Shown here: positions 36,396-45,827 of the stretch, piece by piece | Layout: every line of letters begins with the position of its first letter | Numbering within the stretch: the stretch's first letter is position 1 | DNA from: UBA7359 sp038142205 | GTDB lineage: Bacteria; Pseudomonadota; Gammaproteobacteria; Eutrophobiales; Eutrophobiaceae | Assembly (NCBI GenBank): GCA_038142205.1 | Contig: JAYQJO010000001.1 | Span: forward strand, 2,600,268 to 2,664,267 | Length of the DNA: 64,000 nucleotides | Direction: 5' to 3' | The notes under the pieces: model-generated | Database searches by the model: none | What the model was told of the DNA's origin: nothing | Seen by the model: the letters and a program-made list of their open reading frames with translations, nothing else | Position numbers and translations under genes: made by a program

Positions 36396-37799
36396 ATGAG
36401 TTCTGGAAAGATCGTACAAATTATTGGTGCTGTTATTGACGTTGAATTTTCCAGCGATGCAATACCAAAGGTTTATGATGCATTAATTGTAGAAGGCGAA
36501 GGCATAGCAACGACCTTGGAAGTTCAACAACAGTTGGGCGATGGAATCGTCAGAACGATTGCTCTGGGTTCGACAGATGGTTTGCAACGTGGTTTGACGG
36601 TAAATAATACTGGTGAAGCTATCTCTATTCCTGTCGGCACAAAAACTCTGGGCCGTATTATGAATGTATTAGGCGAGCCTATTGATGAGGTTGGACCGAT
36701 TGAATCCGATGATCATTGGGTTATTCACCGTGATGCGCCAAAATTTACAGAATTAAGTCCATCAACGGAGTTGTTAGAAACAGGCGTTAAAGTTATCGAC
36801 TTGATTATCCCTTTTGCTAAGGGTGGTAAAGTTGGACTGTTTGGTGGTGCTGGTGTAGGCAAGACCGTTAACATGATGGAATTGATTAACAATATTGCGA
36901 CAAAACACTCAGGTCTTTCAGTATTCGCCGGTGTTGGTGAGCGTACTCGTGAAGGTAATGATTTCTACTATGAAATGCAGGAATCAGGTGTTGTCGATGT
37001 TGATAATTTCGAAAACTCAAAAGTATCGATGGTTTACGGTCAAATGAATGAGCCACCTGGTAACAGACTACGTGTTGCGTTAACGGGTTTAACACTGGCT
37101 GAAAAATTCCGTGAAGAAGGACGTGATGTATTATTGTTCGTTGATAACATTTATCGTTTTACGCTGGCGGGTGTGGAATGTTCTGCATTATTAGGTCGTA
37201 TGCCTTCTGCAGTGGGTTATCAGCCTACACTTGCTGAAGAAATGGGTAAGCTTCAAGAGCGTATTACATCAACCAAGACCGGTTCGATCACATCGATTCA
37301 GGCGGTATACGTTCCTGCGGATGATTTAACTGACCCATCTCCTGCAACAACATTCGCGCATTTGGATTCTACCGTTGTATTGTCAAGACAGATTGCTGAG
37401 CTTGGTTTATACCCTGCAATTGACCCGCTTGATTCAACTAGTCGTCAGCTTGACCCATTGGTTGTTGGTCAAGAACATTATGATGTTGCTCGTGGTGTTC
37501 AAAACACATTACAGCGTTATAAAGAATTACGTGACATTATTGCGATTCTGGGGATGGACGAATTGTCTGAAGAAGACAAATTGGCTGTTGCCCGTGCTCG
37601 TAAGATTCAACGTTTCTTAACTCAACCTTACTTCGTCGCAAAAGTATTTACCGGCCAAGATGGTGAATATGTTTCATTGAAAGACACCTTACGTGGTTTC
37701 AGAGGGATTATTGATGGTGAGTATGATGATCTTCCTGAACAGGCTTTCTATAATGTAGGCACCATTGAACAAGCGATTGAAAAAGCGAAAACCTTATAA
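36396..37799 (+). CDS. atpD: ATP synthase subunit beta (F1)
   Basis: The catalytic subunit, 467 residues. Walker A is GGAGVGKTV, the catalytic Glu lies in GVGERTREGNDFY, Walker B is VLLFVDNIYRF, and the adenine-binding and C-terminal segments VPADDLTDPSPATTFAHLD and LGMDELSEEDK are in place. GAGG precedes the ATG, 57 bases after atpG. Confidence 0.98.
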   Translation: MSSGKIVQIIGAVIDVEFSSDAIPKVYDALIVEGEGIATTLEVQQQLGDGIVRTIALGSTDGLQRGLTVNNTGEAISIPVGTKTLGRIMNVLGEPIDEVGPIESDDHWVIHRDAPKFTELSPSTELLETGVKVIDLIIPFAKGGKVGLFGGAGVGKTVNMMELINNIATKHSGLSVFAGVGERTREGNDFYYEMQESGVVDVDNFENSKVSMVYGQMNEPPGNRLRVALTGLTLAEKFREEGRDVLLFVDNIYRFTLAGVECSALLGRMPSAVGYQPTLAEEMGKLQERITSTKTGSITSIQAVYVPADDLTDPSPATTFAHLDSTVVLSRQIAELGLYPAIDPLDSTSRQLDPLVVGQEHYDVARGVQNTLQRYKELRDIIAILGMDELSEEDKLAVARARKIQRFLTQPYFVAKVFTGQDGEYVSLKDTLRGFRGIIDGEYDDLPEQAFYNVGTIEQAIEKAKTL

Positions 37800-37814
37800 G
37801 GTAAGTAGATTGTT

Positions 37815-38240
37815 ATGACAGATACAATTCAAGTCGATATCGTTAGTGCTGAGCACGAAATATTTTCTGGTGAAGCAGAAATGGTATTCGCTCCAGCTGA
37901 GTTGGGTGAAGTCGGTATTGCACCGGGACATGCTCCACTGGTAACGAAAATGGGGCCTGGCGAAGTCCGTGTTAAAGACACTGAAGGAAATGAATCTGCA
38001 TTCTATGTTTCTGGTGGAATGTTGGAGGTTCAGCCAAAAGTGGTCACCGTTCTTTCTGATACTGCCCAGCGAGCTGAAGATTTGGACGAAGCTGCAATTC
38101 TGAAAGCGAAGGAAGAAGCAGAAAATGCCTTCCACGATAAATCTGATACTATCGATTATGCAAAAGCGAGAACGGCACTAGCAGAAACAGCCGCTCAGCT
38201 ACAAACCCTGCAACGCTTGAGAAAACGCGCTGGTCGTTAA
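37815..38240 (+). CDS. atpC: ATP synthase subunit epsilon (F1)
   Basis: A 141-residue rotor and inhibitory subunit. The N-terminal beta sandwich contains GEVGIAPGHAPLVTKMGPGEVRV and YVSGGMLEVQPKVVTVLSD. The C-terminal helical hairpin (about 88-140) is full length, so autoinhibition is possible. Last gene of the operon, followed by a terminator. Confidence 0.97.
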   Translation: MTDTIQVDIVSAEHEIFSGEAEMVFAPAELGEVGIAPGHAPLVTKMGPGEVRVKDTEGNESAFYVSGGMLEVQPKVVTVLSDTAQRAEDLDEAAILKAKEEAENAFHDKSDTIDYAKARTALAETAAQLQTLQRLRKRAGR

Positions 38241-38250
38241 TTTTATATCT

Positions 38251-38284
38251 AATCGCATCCCGAAATATACCGGGATGCGATTTT
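38251..38284 (+). terminator. Rho-independent terminator of the atp operon
   Basis: AATCGCATCCCG (38251-38262) pairs perfectly with CGGGATGCGATT (38271-38282) around an eight-base loop, followed by T residues. It lies 10 bases after the atpC stop. Confidence 0.9.
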
Positions 38285-38359
38285 CTTAAAATCAATCCTT
38301 TCTTTTTAAACTGTTAAACCTAGCTTATGTTGCTACCTTTAATCGTTTAAACTATTACC

Positions 38360-39721
38360 ATGAGTCTTAGTATTATAATTCTCGCTGCCGGACAGGGCAC
38401 GCGAATGCATTCTGATAAACCGAAAGTGTTACATACTTTGGCGGGTCGGCCATTATTAACTCACGTCTACAATACGGCAGTTAGCCTTGACTCTTCAAAA
38501 ATCAATATTGTTTATGGTCATGGTGGTGAGCAGGTTACAGAAACATGTCATGAATTCAATGCATCATGGATTAAACAAGAACAACAACTTGGCACGGGAC
38601 ACGCGGTACAACAGGCTTTACCTAATATAGCCGACGAGGATGACATATTAATTCTTTATGGTGATGTGCCATTAATCAGCAAAGCAACTTTAAATAATTT
38701 AATTGAAGCTGCTAATGATACGGGTTTCTCTTTATTAACCGCTCAATTTGATAATCCTGTTGGATACGGAAGAATTATTCGCGATGATGATGATGATGTA
38801 ATTGCCATCGTTGAAGAAAAAGATGCAAGTGCTAAACAAAAGCTGGTAAATGAAATAAATACTGGTTTTATGGTTGTTAAAGCTGCGTTACTTAAGAAAT
38901 GGGTTAATTCATTAAAAAACGAAAATGCACAGCAGGAATATTACCTTACTGATATTGTAGAGCTTGCTGTAAACGATAGTATTAAAGTTGTTCCTGTTTC
39001 TGTTGGCTCTGTTGTAGAGGTTCAAGGTATCAATACACGCGCGCAGCTTGCTACAGTAGAACGCCATTACCAATTAAAACAGGCAGAGTACTTCATGGAT
39101 AAAGGTGTCGGTCTTATTGACCCGGCTAGGTTTGATTTACGAGGTGATCTAGAAGTAGGACGCGATAATGAAATTGATATTAATGTCGTCATTGAAGGTA
39201 ATGTAAAGCTTGGTAATAACGTAATAATAGGTGCTAACTGTTATTTAAAAGATGCTGTTATTGCCGACAATGTTCATATCTTGCCCAATACAATGATAGA
39301 TAACGCAAGCATAGGTAATAATTGTCGTATTGGTCCATTTGCACGAATTCGTCCCGATACAACGCTGGCTGATGATGTCCATATTGGTAATTTTGTTGAA
39401 TTGAAAAAAACGGAAGTTGGTAAAGGCAGTAAAGCTAATCACTTAACCTATCTCGGCGACTCAGTTATTGGCACTGAAACAAATATTGGTGCTGGAGTTA
39501 TTACTTGTAATTACGATGGTGCTAATAAATTTAAAACTATTATTGGTGATGATGTTTTTGTTGGTTCTGATGTGCAACTTATAGCGCCGGTTAAAATTGA
39601 TAATGGTGCGACTATTGCTGCTGGTACAACAATTAGTAAAGATGTTGCTGAAGATGAATTAGCGATTAGCAGGGTTAATCAGAAAAAAATAGCTAATTGG
39701 AAAAGGCCTTATAAAAAATAA
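38360..39721 (+). CDS. glmU: Bifunctional UDP-N-acetylglucosamine pyrophosphorylase / glucosamine-1-phosphate acetyltransferase
   Basis: A 453-residue enzyme that acetylates glucosamine-1-phosphate and then makes UDP-GlcNAc for peptidoglycan and LPS. The N-terminal nucleotidyltransferase has IILAAGQGTRMHSDKPKVL and ILYGDVPLI. The C-terminal left-handed beta helix has hexapeptide repeats, the acetyl-CoA and catalytic region KANHLTYLGDSVIGTETNIGAGVITCNYDGANK, and the end SRVNQKKIANWKRP. The position after atpC is standard. It is convergent with the globin gene, three bases apart. Confidence 0.97.
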   Translation: MSLSIIILAAGQGTRMHSDKPKVLHTLAGRPLLTHVYNTAVSLDSSKINIVYGHGGEQVTETCHEFNASWIKQEQQLGTGHAVQQALPNIADEDDILILYGDVPLISKATLNNLIEAANDTGFSLLTAQFDNPVGYGRIIRDDDDDVIAIVEEKDASAKQKLVNEINTGFMVVKAALLKKWVNSLKNENAQQEYYLTDIVELAVNDSIKVVPVSVGSVVEVQGINTRAQLATVERHYQLKQAEYFMDKGVGLIDPARFDLRGDLEVGRDNEIDINVVIEGNVKLGNNVIIGANCYLKDAVIADNVHILPNTMIDNASIGNNCRIGPFARIRPDTTLADDVHIGNFVELKKTEVGKGSKANHLTYLGDSVIGTETNIGAGVITCNYDGANKFKTIIGDDVFVGSDVQLIAPVKIDNGATIAAGTTISKDVAEDELAISRVNQKKIANWKRPYKK

Positions 39722-39724
39722 TCA

Positions 39725-40150
39725 TTACTGATGAATAATATCTTTTCGCATTGGCGCAAGTAGTGCTAGTAATTTGTAGCGGGTAGAATGTGGAATTTCC
39801 GCATATTCCAGTGCATCAATAAAAATTTCTACGAAAATATCAAACTCCGCTTTTGTAATTTCTAAACCTGAGTGAGCAGATACCATATCAAGTCCCTCAT
39901 AGTTGCAAGGGCCGCCACTTAGGTTACACATATGATCTTCAAGTTGTTCAATTAAATATTCATCATTTACATCTTCAAATAGAAATGCAAGACGTTCATC
40001 TGAGTGATAGAGCTCAATTGCTTTTGTTACAAATTTTGTTATACCTTCTGCTTTACCTAGTTCTTGATATAAAGTGTCAGCCTGAAGCGAGACTGGTGCT
40101 AATATAAGTAAAGCTAAAATAGAAATTATTTTAAATAGTTTATACATCAT
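39725..40150 (-). CDS. Exported truncated haemoglobin (group 1 type)
   Basis: A 141-residue protein with a signal peptide (residues 1-24, cleavage near LQA-D) followed by a 2-over-2 globin. LYQELGKAEGITKFV is the family opening, GGPCNYEGLDMVSAHSGLEIT holds the FG region with the proximal His H93, and the C-terminal helices follow. Most truncated globins are cytoplasmic, so export to the periplasm is notable. Roles in the family include oxygen or NO binding and NO detoxification. It starts two bases after the DUF3034 stop, so the two proteins are made together. Confidence 0.87.
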   Translation of the reverse strand: MMYKLFKIISILALLILAPVSLQADTLYQELGKAEGITKFVTKAIELYHSDERLAFLFEDVNDEYLIEQLEDHMCNLSGGPCNYEGLDMVSAHSGLEITKAEFDIFVEIFIDALEYAEIPHSTRYKLLALLAPMRKDIIHQ

Positions 40151-40152
40151 GT

Positions 40153-41025
40153 TTAAAATGTGCCTTCTAAACTAATGTAAAAACCATTTTGATCTGTCTT
40201 ATTTGCAATGTCACCGAGTTCAGCCCATGCACCTGTAATACTCAAATGTTTATTAGGAAACCAGGCGATAAAATAATCCATCCAGTCATCTTCGTTAGCA
40301 AAACTTAAATTATTTGGTTTCTGTCTGTAGTCCATTCCAAAAACCAGATTTCGTCTTAACAATACACCTAAACTACCTTCAAACATTATTTTCTTGTCAC
40401 TATTTAAATCTCCCCCAAAACCTAATAAACCTAATTGATTGGCTCTGGTTGATCTCAACGTTGCATTAAAAAGAAGCGGATAACCGTATATTCCTGACAA
40501 CCATAACTTTGTTGCCGAAATATAAAAATCTACGCCATCATTATCTAATGCACCAGCAATGGCGGGAACATCAAAATCTGTATTTTTTTTGTATTGAATA
40601 CCGACACTGACTTGTGGAAGTTTCGTATAAATAGGATCACCAAAAAGGCGGACTTTTACTCCGGCTATGGTTTGCTTAACTTCGTTATCGGGTAAACCTA
40701 ATGGTTGCGCAATAGCATCGATTCCAAGAATCTGCGTAGCGATAGAGACTTCCACGCGGTTATTGACAGCTACGCTGGCGCCTATGACAGAAAGATCATA
40801 ATTGCTTGTGTTCACATGCGTCGCAAATATTTCACCACCCCATTCACCTTCCTGGCCATAACCGGATAATACTGCCCATGGGACAATACCGCTCCCAGCT
40901 GAGCCTTCAACCTGAGTTACACCGCCGGTGGCCAAAATACGGCTGCCAACATCATAAGCGAAACTGCTTACAGCCATTATATTAAGTAGGCTAAAGGTGA
41001 TCGCTACTGATATTAATCTCATCAT
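40153..41025 (-). CDS. DUF3034 outer-membrane-type protein
   Basis: A 290-residue protein with a signal peptide (1-23, ending SSFAYD), then alternating hydrophobic and polar residues typical of beta strands, with family-like segments GSRILATGGVTQVEGSAGSGIVPWAVLSGYG and WMDYFIAWFPNKHLSITGAWAELGDIA, and ending in Phe (LEGTF), the usual outer-membrane barrel end. It fits DUF3034. First gene of the DUF3034-globin operon. It shares a 312-base divergent promoter region with the cupredoxin gene. Confidence 0.87.
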   Translation of the reverse strand: MMRLISVAITFSLLNIMAVSSFAYDVGSRILATGGVTQVEGSAGSGIVPWAVLSGYGQEGEWGGEIFATHVNTSNYDLSVIGASVAVNNRVEVSIATQILGIDAIAQPLGLPDNEVKQTIAGVKVRLFGDPIYTKLPQVSVGIQYKKNTDFDVPAIAGALDNDGVDFYISATKLWLSGIYGYPLLFNATLRSTRANQLGLLGFGGDLNSDKKIMFEGSLGVLLRRNLVFGMDYRQKPNNLSFANEDDWMDYFIAWFPNKHLSITGAWAELGDIANKTDQNGFYISLEGTF

Positions 41026-41091
41026 TTTACTGTGTAATTGATAGAATTTAATTATATTTAATGTTAATTATTATAATATATTATTATTCTA

Positions 41092-41105
41092 TTGATATTT
41101 ATCAT
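41092..41105. promoter_or_regulatory. FNR/CRP-family-like site in the divergent intergenic region
   Basis: TTGATATTTATCAT matches the FNR consensus TTGAT-N4-ATCAA at 9 of 10 positions. It lies 67 bases upstream of the DUF3034 start and 233 before the cupredoxin start. It could link the globin operon to oxygen or NO. The surrounding 41026-41337 region is very AT-rich, so a chance match is possible; apart from this site and a short GC-richer patch near 41190-41260, I see nothing in that gap. Confidence 0.4.
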
Positions 41106-41337
41106 ATTTTTTTAAAAAATTAAACAAAAATCGGTTATTATTTAAAAATGTGTGATTTATATTAAATTGTTATTTTCTAGGAAACGAGTGGCTATAGCTC
41201 TTTTAAATAGCATTTGTAAGAAGGTGCGCTGCTAATTAGGGCAGATTTGAAACTATGATGGCACAACATACTCGAAATTAATGTTGTAAAAATGCATATA
41301 CACGAGCCATAAAAATAAATTTTAGGGAAATTTATCG

Positions 41338-42018
41338 ATGTTTAGATCATTGCAATTCATTCTATTTGTTTTTATACAATATTTATCATTATCCGTTTTT
41401 GCTGTTGATTTTAGCGGTGTCATTGAATTAACAGAAAAAGGAAAACCCGCAGATAAAGGAGAGTACCAAGATACAGTAATTTATTTTGTTCCGAATGAAC
41501 CAGTGGCAAAAGGTTCTATGCTCACAGAAACAAAAGAAATGAAAATGGAGAAAAAAAATTTTTCACCACGTGTCTTACCTGTAACGACAGGATCAACGGT
41601 TAATTTTCCTAACTTAGATCCCATTTTACATAATGCATTTTCGACTTCTACTAATAATAATTTTGATCTTGGTCTGTATAGCGGTGGTGAAAAAGATGCT
41701 CATGTGTTTGATAAGCCAGGTTTAGTTCGTGTTTATTGTAATGTTCATCATGCCATGGTGGGTTATATACTGGTATTCGATAATGCTTTTTTTACAAAAA
41801 TAGAAGATAACGGAAATTTTAAACTGGCAGGTTTACCAGAAACATCGGGCAAATTATTTATATGGCACCCCAGAGCAAAAGTTATTAAAAAAGAAGTTAA
41901 TACCAGTTCTTTGCAAACAGGTGAAACTTTCAAATTGAATCTATCGAAAAGACGTATACCTAAGCATAAAAATAAATTAGGTGAATCTTATCGTAAGCTA
42001 CGCAAAAGGAATTATTAA
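41338..42018 (+). CDS. Periplasmic cupredoxin-like protein ('methylamine utilization protein' family)
   Basis: A 226-residue protein with a signal peptide (about 1-22, SLSVFAVDFS) and a plastocyanin-like copper domain with ligands H98 (ILHNAFS), C134, H137 and M140 (VYCNVHHAMVGYI). A C-terminal beta domain, carboxypeptidase-regulatory in type, begins near 150 (GNFKLAGLPETSGKLFIWHP). Databases call such proteins methylamine utilization proteins, but no methylamine dehydrogenase is present. It may carry electrons or store copper in the periplasm. Its stop is followed immediately by the start of the kinase gene, so the two are probably coupled. Confidence 0.85.
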   Translation: MFRSLQFILFVFIQYLSLSVFAVDFSGVIELTEKGKPADKGEYQDTVIYFVPNEPVAKGSMLTETKEMKMEKKNFSPRVLPVTTGSTVNFPNLDPILHNAFSTSTNNNFDLGLYSGGEKDAHVFDKPGLVRVYCNVHHAMVGYILVFDNAFFTKIEDNGNFKLAGLPETSGKLFIWHPRAKVIKKEVNTSSLQTGETFKLNLSKRRIPKHKNKLGESYRKLRKRNY

Positions 42019-44631
42019 ATGATGAATCTAAGCCTTACACATCGAATATTTTTTGTTTTTAGTGGCTTATTAATACTCATTCTAGGCTTAGCGGCCGGTA
42101 TTACCTATTACCGAGGTTCTGATATTGCAGAACGTGCTGTAATTTCCTCTTTGGAAAAAATACGTGTTGTTCAAGAAGGTTTTGAATCAAGACGATTTCA
42201 ACAACTCGAACTTATCTCAGAAATTTTTGCATCAGATCCCTATTTTTCAAGTTATGTCGCAGAAGCATCCGGAAATAATTTAGGCCTGGGCGGAGAGGTT
42301 GATACACAATCAATTGTTGATCTGTTGATTGAACGACAACAGGATTTAGGTTTTGACTTTGCCATGGTTCTTAATGGAGATGGAGAAGTAATCGCGCATA
42401 CCGATGATGAATCGATGATTGGCTCAGATATGACTGAAGATACATTAGTAGGAGCTGTTATTGAATCTCTTGAATCTTCCGCCGGATACTGGTTTCGTGA
42501 AAATAATATATTTCAAATTGCCGTTGTCCCACTAGCAGATCAACAAGATCTGGTTGGTTTCTTATTAACAGGACTTGTTGTTAATAATACTTATGTAAAT
42601 GACATTAAAAATATAAGTGATTCGGAGCTGGTTTTCCTGACTAATATTAATGATCAAATTAATGTCATAGTAAGCACACTTGATCGTGATGAATTGGAAC
42701 TATTGACAGCCGATAATCAAATTATTAAATCTGCTATTAATAAAGATCCCGTTGAGATTGAATTAAAAAAAGGTACTTGGTTAGCAAAAGTTGATAATAC
42801 CAGTGTATCTGATAGCAAGGGTATCACCATTGCATTAACCTCATTGGATAAAGCAGCAGCAGACTTTCGTGCAATAGAAAATGTATTACTTATTGTTACG
42901 ATTGTTAGCATCTTGCTGGCACTACCCATCTCGTTACTCATAACAAAAGGTGTCACAGCACCGATTAAGCGTCTGGCAAAAGCGGCTCATGCTGCAGCTC
43001 GTGGTGATTATCAACAGCGTTTTGAAAGTAAGGGAAACGATGAAATCGCACAACTGACAGCATCATTCGATACGTTATTAAGTGATTTACGTGAAAAAAA
43101 TGACATGGAAGGGTATATGTCAGACTTGGCGAAGTATTTACCTGAATCAATAGAAAGTCTTGGTGCCGGTGCTGCATCAAAAACGATTATGGATTTGCAG
43201 TCTACAAGTGAAGGTGTATACAGTTTGCTTGGTATAGATTTAAGACGTTATGCCAAACAAGCAGATAACATGACGCCGGATGAAGTATTTAATATCTTAA
43301 ATGCTAGCTTAAAGAATATTGATTCACTCGCAAAAGCTTTTGCCGGAAATATGCTTGGCATTATTGGTCACCGCATCCTAATTGTATTCAGTGGGCATGA
43401 AAGTCATAAGCGCGCATTAGCAGTAGCCGGTAATGTACTAACGTCGTTAATGTCTCAAGGTGAGGGTATCGCCGCTGCAATAGTTCGAGACAAAGCCGTA
43501 TTAGGCCTAGCTTCATTTGGTGATAAAAGTTTGACAAATTGTCTTGGTTCAAGTGTTTACCAGGTTGATCGATTATTACAGGAAGCGGTTGCCGGCCATA
43601 TTTTCATTGGTCCAAAAATTCATGAGGAAATAAAAAAAGAGCTTCCTGATTTTAAACCGCTTGTTGCACAAGGTGTCGTTTCAAAGAAAAAATACTATGC
43701 ATTAAATGCAAGCGCAGCCAACATTTTTAATATCGAAGCAGAAGACGACACACTTCAAGGAACGGATGTCACGCAAGAGGGAGGCAGTATTCCAAAAACA
43801 TTGCATGTCGTGCCGGGTATGTCATTGGGTGGACGCTATGAAATTATTTCAGAGCTTGGTGCTGGTGGCATGGGTATTGTTTATAAGGCGCATGATCATG
43901 AACTGGATGATCTTGTCGCGTTAAAAATGATAAAAGTGACCGGTACTGATGGTAGTCAGCAATTACTTGAAGCAATGAAGAGTGAAATACGTCTGGCGCG
44001 TAAGATTACTCATTCAGCAGTATTACGTACTTATGATTATGGTGAGCTGGAAGGATTCCCTTATATCTCGATGGAATATGTGCGTGGATTAACTCTGAAA
44101 TATTTAATTAACCAAAGTGAACGCATTCCTTATTCTGCCGGTTTGCGTATTGCCAAACAGCTTGCTGCTGGGCTACAAGCCGCACATACCGAAGGAATAT
44201 TGCATAGAGATATTAAACCGGAAAATATTATTCTTGAGCAAAATGGTAATGCCAAGTTAATGGATTTTGGTATTGCCAGACATGTAAGTGGTCCAGGTCT
44301 AGGTGATTTGGAAGGAACTGTTATGGGCACGCCGCGTTATGCCGCGCCGGAACAACTACGTGGAGAAACAGTTGATGAACGTGCCGATATATATTCATCC
44401 GGTATTCTGATGTATCAAATGTACACTCGACAATTTCCTCATGGCGGTAGAAACCTGGATGAATTAATTCAGAACAAACTGACAAAAGAAGCGCTGCCGC
44501 CTTCGCATTACTGGAAGTCAATTCCTACTGAATTGGAAGAACTTATTATGAGTTGTATTACACTAAACGCAGCAGATCGTTTGAAGAGCGCCGAAATATT
44601 GATTGAAAAGCTAGAAATGTTAAGAGCGTAG
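42019..44631 (+). CDS. Transmembrane Cache-HAMP-pseudocyclase-Ser/Thr protein kinase
   Basis: An 870-residue inner-membrane receptor kinase. TM1 is about 10-30; a periplasmic double-Cache-like sensor spans about 32-285; TM2 is about 288-308; HAMP follows at 309-360 (TAPIKRLAKAAHAAARGDYQQRF). Residues about 395-560 resemble a class III nucleotide cyclase (LGIDLRRYAKQ, then IIGHRILIVFSG and GSSVYQVDRLLQEA), but the second metal Asp of the G-D motif is His451, so it is probably inactive. The kinase domain (607-868) has all catalytic motifs: GAGGMG (614-619), K636, E656, HRDIKPEN (729-736), DFG (749-751) and APE (776-778). It should phosphorylate proteins in response to a periplasmic signal. Confidence 0.9.
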   Translation: MMNLSLTHRIFFVFSGLLILILGLAAGITYYRGSDIAERAVISSLEKIRVVQEGFESRRFQQLELISEIFASDPYFSSYVAEASGNNLGLGGEVDTQSIVDLLIERQQDLGFDFAMVLNGDGEVIAHTDDESMIGSDMTEDTLVGAVIESLESSAGYWFRENNIFQIAVVPLADQQDLVGFLLTGLVVNNTYVNDIKNISDSELVFLTNINDQINVIVSTLDRDELELLTADNQIIKSAINKDPVEIELKKGTWLAKVDNTSVSDSKGITIALTSLDKAAADFRAIENVLLIVTIVSILLALPISLLITKGVTAPIKRLAKAAHAAARGDYQQRFESKGNDEIAQLTASFDTLLSDLREKNDMEGYMSDLAKYLPESIESLGAGAASKTIMDLQSTSEGVYSLLGIDLRRYAKQADNMTPDEVFNILNASLKNIDSLAKAFAGNMLGIIGHRILIVFSGHESHKRALAVAGNVLTSLMSQGEGIAAAIVRDKAVLGLASFGDKSLTNCLGSSVYQVDRLLQEAVAGHIFIGPKIHEEIKKELPDFKPLVAQGVVSKKKYYALNASAANIFNIEAEDDTLQGTDVTQEGGSIPKTLHVVPGMSLGGRYEIISELGAGGMGIVYKAHDHELDDLVALKMIKVTGTDGSQQLLEAMKSEIRLARKITHSAVLRTYDYGELEGFPYISMEYVRGLTLKYLINQSERIPYSAGLRIAKQLAAGLQAAHTEGILHRDIKPENIILEQNGNAKLMDFGIARHVSGPGLGDLEGTVMGTPRYAAPEQLRGETVDERADIYSSGILMYQMYTRQFPHGGRNLDELIQNKLTKEALPPSHYWKSIPTELEELIMSCITLNAADRLKSAEILIEKLEMLRA

Positions 44632-44659
44632 AAAATTATTGTAAGCGGATAATATAGCA

Positions 44660-45752
44660 ATGAAATTAAAGGACACGGTTATAACTTTATCGTTGTTATG
44701 CACGGTTACAATTGTTAATGCCGATGCCATACTGGAAGATGAGTTATTAGGAATAGAAGAAACATTTAGCGCGATTGAAGTCTATGGTGATGTACAAATG
44801 CGAGCTGATACCGTGCGTGATTTACCAAGGCCTGTTGAATCCAGTTTTGAACGCGCGATGGCAAGGGCGAGAGTGGGTGTCATTTGGGAAGCGAATGAAT
44901 TCATTGAAATGGGTGCGGCACTAAAGGTAAATTGGAGTACGCAGTCAAATTCCGAGACGCGTTTCAATCTTGATAATGAAATGGCAGATGATGTGCCGAT
45001 TGATGAATTATTTATACGCTTAAATATTAATGAGGAAACATCATTATTAGTCGGGCAAACCGAATTCCCGTTAAGTCTTTCCTCGATGGTTTGGGATAAT
45101 GATTTGCGACCACAAGGTGTATCTGCTCAATACAGAAAACAAATTGGCGACTTTAGTGCGGTTGAATTGATCGGTGGCGCTTTTCTCGGTAATCATTTAT
45201 TTGGTGATAGCTCGCGTATTAATGCGGCACAAGCTGCTGTACGCTTTGGAGAAGGAAAAAAATAGCTATGATGCTGCTATTTCTTATCTTGATTTTAATA
45301 ATTTGAATGATCTGGCTAGGAATAATTTACGTAGAACAAATTCTGGCACAGCTACTAGATTTGCCGAGGACTTTGAAATTGTTGACGTGCAATTGGGAGT
45401 GAATATCCGCTGGCAGAGGTTCCCAATCAGAGCGCGACTAGATTTACTAAAAAATGTAGCGGCAAGCGATAAAGCTTATGGAGGGCGTGTTGACCTTACT
45501 CTGGGTAACAGTATTCGCCAACAAGGTATTGAAGTTGGTTTTGCTATACAACGCATACAACAGGACGCAGTCGTAGCAGCGTTTAATGATGATGATTGGT
45601 GGTTTGCTACTAATATGCGTGGTTTTACCAATTGGGTCGCTTATGGATTTAATGAATCATTACGAGGCAGGTTTGCATTATTTCATGAGCGTCTTGATTC
45701 AAGGCCCGACAATAACAATCGCGCCCTAATTGATTTACAATACTTTTTTTAA
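44660..45752 (+). CDS. Outer-membrane porin-like protein, with one apparent frameshift
   Basis: The first frame (44660-45265) has a signal peptide (1-21, ending VNADA) and barrel-like strands (VYGDVQMRADTVRD, then ARVGVIWEANEFIEMGAALKV). It stops at a run of seven A (45256-45262). Removing one A joins it to the frame ending at 45752 (SYDAAISYLDFNN through GRVDLTLGNSIRQQ to LIDLQYFF), giving a protein of about 363 residues that ends in Phe-Phe, the outer-membrane barrel signal. It is third in the operon with the cupredoxin and kinase, 28 bases after the kinase. The specific function is unknown. Confidence 0.75.
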
Positions 45753-45827
45753 AATAGACGTTTTCTCAATATATCGATAGGCTGTCTAGAAACGCTCAGT
45801 TGTCTATCAGTAAACATTGGTTTCAAT

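Noticed and set aside
41160..41337. Riboswitch or structured leader before the cupredoxin gene
   Set aside because: A short GC-richer patch with a weak CTGC/GCAG hairpin is present, but it matches no riboswitch class that I recognise.
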